Shown here: in pieces, positions 54,025 through 61,825 of the stretch
Numbering within the stretch: the first letter of the stretch is position 1
How the letters are laid out: each line of letters begins with the position of its first letter
Assembly (NCBI RefSeq): GCF_009828065.1
Contig: NZ_WTYK01000005.1
Location: 186,001-250,000, forward strand
Reading direction: 5' to 3'
Source: Croceibacterium soli
GTDB lineage: Bacteria > Pseudomonadota > Alphaproteobacteria > Sphingomonadales > Sphingomonadaceae
DNA: 64,000 bases
Position numbers and translations under genes: made by a program
Notes under the pieces: generated by a model
What the model was told of the DNA's origin: nothing
The model's database searches: none
The model's input: only the letters and a program-made list of their open reading frames with translations

Positions 54025-54347
54025 ACGAGCGGAAGGACATCTTCGACCTGCGGGTCGATTGCGAGCGATTGGACGCCGCGGCCGCGCCCGAGTTCAAGCG
54101 GCGAGCGCAGCAGGAGCTGCCTGCTGAGCAGAAGCGGGTCTTGCTCGACCTCGATGCAGTCAGCTTCATCGACTCCACCGGCCTCGGTGTGTTGGTCTCC
54201 ATACTGAAGCAGATGGGCCCGGACGGCCGGATTGCGGTGATCGGCGCCAGGCCGCCGGTCCGGCGCCTGTTCGAGATCACGAGGCTCGATAGCCTGTTCA
54301 GGCTCTACGGCGATGCCGACCAGGCACGGCAGGCCCTTGCCGGCTGA
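54021..54347 (+). CDS. STAS-domain anti-sigma-factor antagonist
   Basis: 108 residues, one STAS fold: RVDCERLDAAAAPEFKRRA, VLLDLDAVSFIDSTGLGVLV with the phosphorylatable Ser in the DSTGLG loop, and RIAVIGARPPVRRLFEITRL. In partner-switch systems the unphosphorylated form binds the kinase/anti-sigma partner and is reset by the PP2C phosphatase. All three partners are encoded here in order. The ATG overlaps the phosphatase stop by 4 bp. Confidence 0.92.
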   Translation: MNERKDIFDLRVDCERLDAAAAPEFKRRAQQELPAEQKRVLLDLDAVSFIDSTGLGVLVSILKQMGPDGRIAVIGARPPVRRLFEITRLDSLFRLYGDADQARQALAG

Positions 54348-54750
54348 AGCCGTTCCCGGCGCCATCCGGATTAACGCGGATCTGCGTGAAGTTCGGCGGC
54401 TGGCCGAATGGTTGCGCGGGAAGTGCAGCGAAGGCGGCTTGGGCGAGATGGCCGCGTACGACCTCGAACTCGCCACTGTCGAAGCCGCCAACAATGTCGT
54501 GGAGCATGGCTACGCCGGGACCAGCGGAGGGGAGATCGGCCTGGACCTCGAAATCGATCGAGGGATCGCTGTCATCACGTTGACCGATCATGGCATCCCC
54601 GTCCCGCCGGGACTGTTCGATCAGTGCCGCCCGGCACCCTTGGATGCGACCGAAGGCCGGGGCATCGGTATCGTCCAGTCCTGTGTCGACGTGGTCAACT
54701 ACAGCACTCGAGAAGGGCTGAACCGCCTCACGCTCATCAAGTTGCTCTAG
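54313..54750 (+). CDS. RsbW-like serine kinase / anti-sigma factor
   Basis: 145 residues with a GHKL ATPase fold: LREVRRLAEWLRGKC, the N-box ELATVEAANNVVEHGYAG, ITLTDHGIPVPP and GRGIGIVQSCVDVVNY. Members phosphorylate the STAS antagonist and sequester a sigma factor or other target. No sigma gene is nearby, so the target is elsewhere or is not a sigma factor, for example a glucan-synthesis protein. The start lies inside the STAS gene (35-bp overlap), which indicates translational coupling. It meets the glucan-synthase transcript end to end. Confidence 0.88.
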   Translation: MPTRHGRPLPAEAVPGAIRINADLREVRRLAEWLRGKCSEGGLGEMAAYDLELATVEAANNVVEHGYAGTSGGEIGLDLEIDRGIAVITLTDHGIPVPPGLFDQCRPAPLDATEGRGIGIVQSCVDVVNYSTREGLNRLTLIKLL

Positions 54751-54916
54751 GCTCCCGCTGAGCCAGCGAGGGCTCGCCCTTGCCCGGCATGACGTGCCCT
54801 GCCCCGTCCGCGAGTTCGCTATCGTCGATGCTCGTCACGATCGCGGCAGTGATCAGCATGACGGCGATCATTATCAGATGGCTTCGGCCACGCCGCAGCT
54901 TCTCACGGAATCTCAC
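54737..54916 (-). CDS. Tiny membrane protein coupled to the glucan synthase
   Basis: 59 codons from a GTG at 54916 that overlaps the synthase TGA by 4 bases, ending at TGA 54737. Predicted: positively charged RFREKLRRGRSHL, one hydrophobic segment LIMIAVMLITAAIVTS, then an acidic, Gly-rich tail. The overlap and single membrane span suggest a real small subunit or stabiliser of the synthase, but it could be chance. Its end overlaps the convergent HATPase gene by 14 bp. Confidence 0.45.
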   Translation of the reverse strand: MRFREKLRRGRSHLIMIAVMLITAAIVTSIDDSELADGAGHVMPGKGEPSLAQREPRAT

Positions 54917-56721
54917 GCTTCACCTTCCGGTTTCCAAACAGCCGCTCGAACCATGATCGACATGGCGAGGATGTTGCTCAGCCCCCATAGCCCGTTCACG
55001 ATCAGCCCGCCCAGGCTATATCCGCCTGCACCTCGCATCAGCTGTACCCCCGCCCACGCCAAGCCGAGAACCGTCAGCGCAATCACTGCGATCTGGGGCC
55101 ATGCCAGGTGCAACTGGTTGCCCGCTTGCCGCTGCTTGGGCGTCACCGGGAACGAGATCCTTTTCCTGCGGACGACGGCCCACAAGGCGCGAAGCGAGAT
55201 GGGGAAGCTGGCAAGGTAACTCACTTTCCCCTTATAGCCGGACAGGCCCCAAGTGCCCACCATGAACGCCAGTTCGTTCAAAACCAGGAATGGCAGGGCA
55301 TAGGCAAAAAATTCACCGGTGTAGGCATTCACAGGCGCTATTCCGGTGAACAGAAAGATGAGCGGTGCGGTCAGGAACACCACGTTCCAGAGCGCAGCAA
55401 GGTACGACCAGAACGTGGCCAGGTACATGACCCGCTGCATGAATGAGAGGCCCGGCTTCAGGATCGGGTTATCATGGAAGAAGATATCCAGGCTGCCGCC
55501 GGCGTATTTGAAGCGCTGGATCGTCCAGGACAGCAGGTCCTGGGGAGAGAGCATCTTGGACTCGACCTCAGGATGAAGCACGGTTTTCCAGTGCCGCTCC
55601 TTCTCTTGGTGCAGCACCAGGGTCGAATAGATATCCTCTGACACGTGGAATTTGTAGGGTGTTAATTCTTGGCTCTGAGCGGCCTGCCAACGCGCCAATG
55701 CATCGAGCGCCGCATTGCGGCGACGCAGGAGGCGATCGATGCGGGGTCGTGCACCGTCCACGCTGCGCGAAACTGCGTCGGAGAACTCGCGTAGAGCCAC
55801 GAACATCACAGCTTCGCGGCGGTGGATCGAACCGGCTCCACAGCAGAATGCGGCGTTCCACGGATTCCTTCGCCGCTGAATGATGTCGTAGAACATCGCC
55901 GGATCGTTGGCGAACGGGTCCTCGCCGATACGTATCTCTCCGAAAACTGACTCGACCCCCTTGCCGATCAGCCGACCGGTTTTGCCGAGCCACCTGCCCA
56001 AGACCTGCTGCAGGCGCTCGCCTTCCGGTATGTCGTAAAACCATTGGGGCGTCTGCACGACAGCCACATCGGGATCGCGGAAGTACCCTAGGGTGCGCTC
56101 GAGGATGGATGGAAGCAGCCTCGTATCGGCATCGCAGATGACGATGAAATCACCGCTTGTTTGCTCCATCGCATTGCGCAGGTTGCCGGCCTTGAAGCCG
56201 ACGTTGTTCTCCCGCGTTATGTAACCCACGCCCTCTTCTTCGGCCACCTTCCGCATGCTGTCTCGGCGGCCGTCATCGAGGACGTAAACCCTGAGCTCTA
56301 GCGGATGCGGATAGGTGACCGCCTTGGCGTCGCGAATGGATAGGCGAACCAGCTCTTCGTCTTCGTTGTACGTGGCAATGAACACGTCCACCGCCAAGGG
56401 GCGGTCTCCCGCCTCGCCCGGTTGCACGCACTCGACGATGCTGGCCGGCGGAGCTTGCCTGGGGTAGTCGCGTGTCCTCCAGAGGTTCGCTGTGAACAGG
56501 ATCAGCCCGATGTAGGCGCAGGTCTCGGCCACGACGAGCGGCATCGCGAACCACAGCGCCTCAAAGTTCAGCGACTCCGTCCATCGCCAGTGAAGATAAA
56601 GTGCGCCAGCACCCAAGGAGGCGACCGCAAGGAATTGCCAGATCAGCTCAACGGGCCGGGAGAACGGAGTGGGAGCCGGAGGCGTTCGCGCCTCAAAACG
56701 GTCAAAGTAGAAGCTCGCCAT
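54913..56721 (-). CDS. Processive GT2 beta-glucan synthase (cellulose-synthase-like, no PilZ domain)
   Basis: 602 residues from the ATG at 56721 (frame open to 56793). Two N-terminal membrane helices (LIWQFLAVASLGAGALYL, LVVAETCAYIGLILFTANL), GT2 domain with VDVFIATYNED, LDDG, ICDADTR and SEDIYS, then IQRFKYAGGSLDIFF at the QxxRW position, read here as QRFKY, and further helices. It ends after VTPKQRQ and two helices, so the c-di-GMP-binding PilZ domain of BcsA is missing. Likely adds UDP-glucose into a beta-glucan at the inner membrane. The variant motif and the GH16 neighbour point to a product other than plain cellulose, such as a mixed-linkage or beta-1,3 glucan; this is inference. Confidence 0.88.
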   Translation of the reverse strand: MASFYFDRFEARTPPAPTPFSRPVELIWQFLAVASLGAGALYLHWRWTESLNFEALWFAMPLVVAETCAYIGLILFTANLWRTRDYPRQAPPASIVECVQPGEAGDRPLAVDVFIATYNEDEELVRLSIRDAKAVTYPHPLELRVYVLDDGRRDSMRKVAEEEGVGYITRENNVGFKAGNLRNAMEQTSGDFIVICDADTRLLPSILERTLGYFRDPDVAVVQTPQWFYDIPEGERLQQVLGRWLGKTGRLIGKGVESVFGEIRIGEDPFANDPAMFYDIIQRRRNPWNAAFCCGAGSIHRREAVMFVALREFSDAVSRSVDGARPRIDRLLRRRNAALDALARWQAAQSQELTPYKFHVSEDIYSTLVLHQEKERHWKTVLHPEVESKMLSPQDLLSWTIQRFKYAGGSLDIFFHDNPILKPGLSFMQRVMYLATFWSYLAALWNVVFLTAPLIFLFTGIAPVNAYTGEFFAYALPFLVLNELAFMVGTWGLSGYKGKVSYLASFPISLRALWAVVRRKRISFPVTPKQRQAGNQLHLAWPQIAVIALTVLGLAWAGVQLMRGAGGYSLGGLIVNGLWGLSNILAMSIMVRAAVWKPEGEA

Positions 56722-57139
56722 CCGGCCTTTCAATCTGTTGCACAACAGGATGTTCCCAGCTGACCTGCAGAGGTTAAGATTTGAGTTCGACACGTGGCAC
56801 GGAGTGGCCCGTTCGGCTCAGCTGCACAGGGGCGGAACATTTTCGATCTGCACGATTCTCTTGCCGCGCTGCACACCGATAGACGATCGAGATCAGCAGA
56901 ACTGCGTAGTTCTCAACCATCGTCCACTTCGGAGCTCCGCGCGGAAGCGATGGAACGACCGCTATTGGGCGCGAAGCTGACTGGCCGTTTCGCCGTCCGG
57001 AACGTCCGCTATCCCAATCGGCGCTCCTGAAAGGAGACGTTCCGGTTCGTCCGACGAAGCGGTCGTTCGCAGGGCTCAGTTTGCTCGGCGAACGATCGTG
57101 CGCTTAGCGCCTTCCCGGCACGATTCCGGACAGTCCCTA
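56722..57139. other. Intergenic, nothing recognised
   Basis: About 420 bp upstream of the glucan synthase. A 7-bp inverted repeat GGAACGT (56999-57005) / ACGTTCC lies about 40 bp apart. No gene seen. Confidence 0.4.
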
Positions 57140-57769
57140 TCATCCAACAATGCTGCCGTTCCAGCGGCACGCCATACCCGGCTTTGGGGTCGTCGAATAC
57201 GTCGCCGAACGCATGAGATGAGGGCGCGGCGCTGCCCGGCAGCTCACGCCCGGAGCGGCTCTGTCGAGTGATGCCGATCCCGCGGGGAGGTCCAATCGGT
57301 CGAATGATGTCCCGAGCTGGCTGATAACCGCTTCCACGTTCACACCGCATCTCAAGGATACACCCCGCCTTCGATTTGGCCGATCAAGGTTAGGACACCC
57401 GAAGACCTTCCGATGAACGGCCCCTTGCGCGGCTCGCAGGTGCGCCTCGCACAAGCGCCTGTAGATCTCCGAGCTATAGTGGCCGCCTCCGCGCTGACCG
57501 CACACCTCGCATGTGGCTCGAGATACTGCGGTCGCTCGGCCAATGAGCATTGCTGCCTCGGGACTGTGGGTAGGATGCCTCTCCAGAAAGACCCGAAGTT
57601 CTCCCACCTTTGCCTTCGCTACCGCGACCCGGATGGCCGGTCCCACCTTGTAGAGATCGACGATCAGTTGGTCGAAAATGCCGCGCCATCCCGGCGGGAG
57701 GTCCTCGCGCTTGCTGATGTTCTCGACGAGCGCCTCGCGGCGCTCTGAGGCGCGCTTGCTATCGTTCAT
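57140..57769 (-). CDS. Hypothetical protein with a zinc-ribbon-like segment
   Basis: 209 residues, not recognised. Charged helical N-terminus (NDSKRASERREALVENISKRE), then LPPGWRGIFDQLIVDLYKVG and a possible metal site TCEVCGQRGGGHY ... YRRLCEAH (two Cys, then Cys and His). The last 80 residues are Arg/Pro/Ser-rich and look like translated non-coding sequence; a shifted frame ending at 57352 gives GVLTLIGQIEGGVYP, so a late frameshift or lost stop is possible. First-to-last part of a minus-strand group of unknown genes. Confidence 0.6.
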   Translation of the reverse strand: MNDSKRASERREALVENISKREDLPPGWRGIFDQLIVDLYKVGPAIRVAVAKAKVGELRVFLERHPTHSPEAAMLIGRATAVSRATCEVCGQRGGGHYSSEIYRRLCEAHLRAAQGAVHRKVFGCPNLDRPNRRRGVSLRCGVNVEAVISQLGTSFDRLDLPAGSASLDRAAPGVSCRAAPRPHLMRSATYSTTPKPGMACRWNGSIVG

Positions 57770-57850
57770 TTCGTTTTACCCAGTCTGTTCCTGTTGGAAG
57801 CCGAAGCTTCGGATGGGTTCGCGAGGGCCGCGCCTCGCTTCACGGTGCGG

Positions 57851-58354
57851 CTAGGAGTAGTTTGCCCGGTATTTGGCGATGAAGCTCATCGCGGCGGGGC
57901 GGTCCTCGCCTCTGTCGAACGCGTCGCGCGAGCTTGCGAAGCTCGGCGAGAGGAACATGGAAGCGAACGGAAACCCTCCGACATCAAGCCGCACTTCGGC
58001 TTTGTCGGCGAGCTCGCGCCCAAGCTCGAGCGTTATGCTGCGGCTGAACTCGTCTTCGTCTCTAGCTAGGCCGGCGAAGAAGTAGACGCTAAGCCCTTCG
58101 CCTGTCGCGTAGTCATCGACATAGCCAAGCCAGATGCGCTTTGGGACATGAACATCGCGCTCCGTCAGCTCCCAAGAGTATGGCGGCGGGTGCGAGGCGT
58201 GACCGTCAGCCGCCGGGTTCACCGAGCCAGAAGCGACCAATCCGCGTGCTCGCTCGGCGATGGCCGCCACTTCGGCGATTGCGCCCTCCCCCTTCTCGGC
58301 GAGGTGTCGAGCCGCTGCCTCGGAAGGCAGCGGCGTGTCTCGGCGGTTGCTCAT
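57851..58354 (-). CDS. Hypothetical protein of the accessory region
   Basis: 167 residues from the ATG at 58354, whose ATGA overlaps the stop of the preceding gene; the frame is open to 58426. Not recognised. Ala/Glu-rich helix (SEAAARHLAEKGEGAIAEVAAIAERA) followed by a beta-like part with PKRIWLGYVDDYATGEGLSVYFFAGLARD and LDVGGFPFASMFLSPS. Translational coupling to the HUH-like gene suggests they work together. Confidence 0.65.
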   Translation of the reverse strand: MSNRRDTPLPSEAAARHLAEKGEGAIAEVAAIAERARGLVASGSVNPAADGHASHPPPYSWELTERDVHVPKRIWLGYVDDYATGEGLSVYFFAGLARDEDEFSRSITLELGRELADKAEVRLDVGGFPFASMFLSPSFASSRDAFDRGEDRPAAMSFIAKYRANYS

Positions 58355-59001
58355 GCGGTGTTGTCCCCGGCGGCAACCCAGGCCTTCCAAGCGGCAAGTG
58401 CTTCGACATATCCCCGGTCGGAGCACAGGCGGTGGCAGGCGCCCTCAAGGCCGTTGATGCTGACGCGCCGCGACAGAACGATGCAGTGCACATGGCTGCC
58501 ATATCCATCCAGGCCCACAACGCTGGGCACATGCGCGGCCATGATGACGGGGAAGCGTTGGCTGACGAAGTGCTTCCGGGCGAAAGCTCGGGCGCGCTCG
58601 TAGCCGGCGTGCCATGGCTCTTTCGAGTTGAGAGCCAGCTTCACCTGGATCATGACGTGGCGCTCGTACGGCGGCAGCATCTCGTCGAACTGTCGCAGCA
58701 GGAACGCGAGACCCGCGTAGTCGGCGGGTGCGGTGTCATGCAGCATCACCTCTACCTTAGCAGCTGCTCCGAACCTGGGGTCGTCGCCGGGCCGGATCTT
58801 CTTCTCAATCCAGGGTGTGATACCTGCCCTTGGCCCCTCCCCTTCCCACCAGTAGCGGGTGAAGGAGAAGCCGGGATGCTCTGAATCGCCCTTTCCGAAG
58901 CTCTTGAGCTCGGGAGTTTCGATCGCTGCGGAGGCTGTTAGCTGCACCACCTTCTTGGCGATGGTTCTGGGCTTGGCTGTTTTGGCAGGAGGCTTCGCCA
59001 T
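58351..59001 (-). CDS. Unrecognised protein with an HUH-nuclease-like motif
   Basis: 216 residues. A Lys-rich N-terminus (AKPPAKTAKPRTIAKK) is followed by a soluble domain. Residues 151-185 read PVIMAAHVPSVVGLDGYG then SHVHCIVLSRRVSINGL, with His157 and the pair His170/His172 (H-V-H). This resembles the beta-strand His-hydrophobic-His signature of HUH nucleases (relaxases, replication initiators), and Tyr198 in DRGYVEALAAW lies on a predicted helix downstream, where Rep-type enzymes hold their catalytic tyrosine. The start follows the neighbour by 2 bp and its stop overlaps the next start. A DNA mobilisation or replication role is a hypothesis only. Confidence 0.7.
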   Translation of the reverse strand: MAKPPAKTAKPRTIAKKVVQLTASAAIETPELKSFGKGDSEHPGFSFTRYWWEGEGPRAGITPWIEKKIRPGDDPRFGAAAKVEVMLHDTAPADYAGLAFLLRQFDEMLPPYERHVMIQVKLALNSKEPWHAGYERARAFARKHFVSQRFPVIMAAHVPSVVGLDGYGSHVHCIVLSRRVSINGLEGACHRLCSDRGYVEALAAWKAWVAAGDNTA

Positions 59002-59003
59002 GA

Positions 59004-59525
59004 TCAGATCCTCCCTTCGAACGAGGGATTGTCGATCGCGAGGATGATCCCCGCGTTGCGCTCACCCTCGCTGTCGAACGGCGCCGTGTCGACCAACTCG
59101 AGACCCCAGCCACAGACGCGGACGTAAGGAGCTTTCACTGCGCTCGGGATCAGCCACAGATTGCCGCTCCGCCGGCGCCAGGCGAGATAGCGGCAAAGCC
59201 AGCGTTCGCTGCCGTACGGCAGGATGTCGAAGCTGGTCCCGCGAAGGGGATGGAAGCGCAAAATGGTGACGTCGTGCCCAGTGGCATCGCCGATCAGTTC
59301 GCCCTCCGGATACAGCAGAGGTCGATCGCAGCAGGTCGCTGCCAGCACGAAGCCTCCGTACGGAGCAACATAGCACTCGGTCAGCATAGCATTGTCGCGA
59401 GGCGCGCTCGTGTCGAGCATGACTCCGGTGGCGGTAAGGAACGTTTCTGCCCGCACCCGTGCCCGGTGCGTCGTGGGCCCAAGCAGGGGTTCGCCCGTGA
59501 ACGGGCGTTCGGTCGTATAGTACAT
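59004..59525 (-). CDS. Hypothetical protein of the accessory region
   Basis: 173 residues, no signal peptide, no recognised domain. Beta-rich look with paired aromatic and Gly residues: LTECYVAPYGGFVLAATCCD, ILRFHPLRGTSFDILPYGSERW, VCGWGLELVDTAPF. Separated by 2 bp from the HUH-like gene downstream, hence cotranscribed. Function unknown. Confidence 0.7.
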   Translation of the reverse strand: MYYTTERPFTGEPLLGPTTHRARVRAETFLTATGVMLDTSAPRDNAMLTECYVAPYGGFVLAATCCDRPLLYPEGELIGDATGHDVTILRFHPLRGTSFDILPYGSERWLCRYLAWRRRSGNLWLIPSAVKAPYVRVCGWGLELVDTAPFDSEGERNAGIILAIDNPSFEGRI

Positions 59526-59662
59526 GAATCGATCTTTCTGTTTCTGTAGGGGAGCAGCGGCCGAGCGGTGGCTCCCTTGATTTTCATCTCTTGCTCAGCC
59601 TCACTGGCGAGCATCTGTTCAATTCGGGGATAGCGGCACCGCCCGTCGGTGCCCGGCTGGCG

Positions 59663-60169
59663 CTAAGGCGCCAGCAAGATCGCGTCCGCATGGCGCAGGC
59701 CGAAGTCGCGATCGACGGCGGTCTCCCACGGTTTCCTGGCCGGACGAACGCCTCGCTCGAGCACGAAGAACTCGGCTTCCGCGCCGGAATCCTCGGGATC
59801 CGGTACGAGGAAGAGAGCGCCATCCCAGTGTATCCAGAGCGGCAGGGCGCGGTGCCAGCGGACCTGCCCGCCGACGAAGCGCAGCAGCGTGAAGTAGAAG
59901 GTTGGTAAGCCGTCCATCGTCGAGCCGGGCTCGATGATCAGCAGCGTACAGCGGGTCTCGCGCACGGCTTGTTCAAGGCGGTACGGATGCTCACCGCCGG
60001 ATGGCAGAAGAAAGAGATCCTGTGCGGGAACATTGAGAGCCTCCTGCAACTGCGGCGGCGTGATCGAAAGCTCCGGGGATGTGCGATAGCAGGCATGGAC
60101 TGCCAGGTTTTGGGCGGCCTTCAGCGCCCCGCCCTCACGGGCGCGGTGTTCATCTGTTTTGTACTTCAT
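59663..60169 (-). CDS. Hypothetical protein of the accessory region
   Basis: 168 residues. Sequence suggests an alpha/beta fold, with ELSITPPQLQEALNVPAQDLFLLPSGGEH, CTLLIIEPGSTMDGLPTFYFTLLRFVGG and ALFLVPDPED. No motif recognised. First gene of the minus-strand unit down to 57140; a 137-bp gap separates it from the next gene. Confidence 0.65.
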   Translation of the reverse strand: MKYKTDEHRAREGGALKAAQNLAVHACYRTSPELSITPPQLQEALNVPAQDLFLLPSGGEHPYRLEQAVRETRCTLLIIEPGSTMDGLPTFYFTLLRFVGGQVRWHRALPLWIHWDGALFLVPDPEDSGAEAEFFVLERGVRPARKPWETAVDRDFGLRHADAILLAP

Positions 60170-60962
60170 GGAAGAGCCTTTCGAGGCTGCGTCCGGCCGG
60201 CTGCAGGTCCGGGCGCATCAGTGATTTTCACCTTCCGGCGTCAGCCACTGGCCCTCTTCGCCATCTAAGCCCTTGGGTGCCGACCGCTCACGAGCGGTTC
60301 GGCGGCGCCACCTGCTGCACCAGTTCGGTGTAGCGGGCCGCGACGTTCTTCCAAATCGTCATGCTTCCTTGCCCTCCTCTAAGAGCAAGGGACCCAATCT
60401 GCTCTTCGACAGGGTAGCCCATCGGCGCCGTGTTGCTTCTCGACCCACAAAGCCACGGCCCAGACCTCTTGTTCGGCGCTGCCGGACTGGGCCCGCACCG
60501 GCCTTGGCAGCGCCCAGCATCACCTCCGCCAGCAGGTGACCGAGGAGTTCGCTCACCGCATTCTTGATCAGGCTAGCTTGTGGAGACTAGGGCGGAATCA
60601 AACCGACGGGCTCGGATCTGTGACGGGCTCGATTGAGAAGAACATGCTGTGCGGCGATCCACATGCATCATTCGAAGCTGCAGCCCAATCGTAATTAGCG
60701 GTAGACCATGTTCTTTGCTGTGTTCTATAACGGCTGCATGGACGGGCTAGTCAACATCCTGCGCATGTTACTGGCACTCTTCGGAGTGGTGTTCCTGTGC
60801 GCGTGCCTTTCTGGCATCGTCCAGCATCCAAGGCTTCCCGTTCCGAAGGCTCCTCGCCGCTCTACGCGCGGATCATTCCCCTTCTTCAATCATCCGGCAC
60901 AAGCCTGGGCAGCTCCCTGAGACAGGTCGTCATCCAACGACCATTTCAGCAAGGAGCAAGAC
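60170..60962. other. Region between divergent accessory operons
   Basis: About 790 bp. Candidate small frames: 60359-60556 (minus, 65 codons, basic) whose TGA overlaps an ATG for a 24-codon frame (60288-60362, TIWKNVAARYTELVQQ), and 60708-60920 (plus) with a hydrophobic segment LVNILRMLLALFGVVFLCACLSG. None is supported beyond being open. Confidence 0.35.
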
Positions 60963-61568
60963 ATGAAAGCCTCAGTTTTTGAGAGCGCGGGTGTAACGCC
61001 CGCGACTGATGATGCGTGCACCCAAGAGCACGAAAAGCACGCGACCGAAGGACTGCACACCACTCCTGCCGACAAGCTGCTGGAGATCTTCATCGCGCGA
61101 TATTTAGGTGAGCAGGACGAGCTGTTAGCCAAAGTTCGCCGGCTAAATGCGCTTCGAACGCGCAGCGAAGACGCTCGTAAGCGGTGTCTGAGTGTCAAAT
61201 CGAAGACTACGCCGAACGCCGACAGAATCCGGGCGCTAAGGGAATTCCTCGGTAAGAAGGTCGAGCTTATACGTCCGCTCATCGGCCAGTTGGTAGAGCA
61301 CATGGCCGCTGCCGAGATGGCGCGGCAGGAGCTGCACATCTATCAGGCAGCAGAGCGGCAAATCAGGCGAGAGCGGTCTGAGCGCGATCAGCGCCAGCTT
61401 ACCCCCCTCACCTACGACTTCGTGGACGCGCTTTACACCCATCACGGCATCGATGGCAGCGCGCTTTCCTGCCTGGAGGAGAAAGACTTCCGCACGATCG
61501 CCGAACTGGTCCGGAAGCGGCATGCGGAAGTAGTGCCTGAGCTGTACACGTCCGAGGAAGCTCAATGA
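60963..61568 (+). CDS. Hypothetical coiled-coil protein
   Basis: 201 residues. Acidic N-terminus, then a long charged helix region (LGEQDELLAKVRRLNALRTRSEDARKR and LGKKVELIRPLIGQLVEHMAAAEMARQELH, ERQIRRERSERDQRQ) and a C-terminal part with YDFVDALYTHHGIDGSALSCLEEKDFRTIAELV. No family recognised; a structural or DNA-packaging-type protein of a mobile element is possible. AAGGAGCAAGAC precedes the ATG, a good ribosome site. The next small frame overlaps its stop by 4 bases. Confidence 0.75.
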   Translation: MKASVFESAGVTPATDDACTQEHEKHATEGLHTTPADKLLEIFIARYLGEQDELLAKVRRLNALRTRSEDARKRCLSVKSKTTPNADRIRALREFLGKKVELIRPLIGQLVEHMAAAEMARQELHIYQAAERQIRRERSERDQRQLTPLTYDFVDALYTHHGIDGSALSCLEEKDFRTIAELVRKRHAEVVPELYTSEEAQ

Positions 61569-61789
61569 GCCCGGCCGCGCCGCAAGCGATCGAGGCACTG
61601 TCATCTGCCTGCCGGAGCGCCCGTCTGAAAGCGGGCGCGGAGGCCCTGGCGGCGTGGCCGACACTGCCCGACCTTGGCGGGCCGCAAATCAAAAGTGGGC
61701 TGCACACTTTTGAGGTATTGCGCCTCGGAAGAAGTCACATGACTTCTTCACCCACGGCACCCTTCGAGCCGCATTTTATCATGGGATGA
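61565..61789 (+). CDS. Possible small protein coupled to the coiled-coil gene
   Basis: 74 codons from an ATG that overlaps the previous TGA. The first 40 residues (SPAAPQAIEALSSACRSARL, KAGAEALAAWPTLPDL) look helical and plausible; the rest spans two perfect hairpins and is less protein-like. May be real or an accident of the hairpin region. Confidence 0.35.
   Translation: MSPAAPQAIEALSSACRSARLKAGAEALAAWPTLPDLGGPQIKSGLHTFEVLRLGRSHMTSSPTAPFEPHFIMG
61689..61713. repeat. Perfect inverted repeat 1
   Basis: TCAAAAGTG (61689-61697), 7-nt loop, CACTTTTGA (61705-61713). First of three perfect hairpins in 137 bp. Confidence 0.75.
61728..61749. repeat. Perfect inverted repeat 2
   Basis: GAAGAAGTC (61728-61736), ACAT, GACTTCTTC (61741-61749). 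Short loop and perfect 9-bp arms, 14 bp after repeat 1. Confidence 0.75.
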
Positions 61790-61796
61790 CCTGAGG

Positions 61797-61825
61797 CGGG
61801 ACGAGCTTTGTCATGGCTCGTCCCG
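61797..61825. repeat. Perfect inverted repeat 3 enclosing a start codon
   Basis: CGGGACGAGC (61797-61806) and GCTCGTCCCG (61816-61825), 10-bp arms, 9-nt loop containing the ATG of the next gene at 61813-61815. It could expose or hide the start, or be a protein-binding site. Confidence 0.7.
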
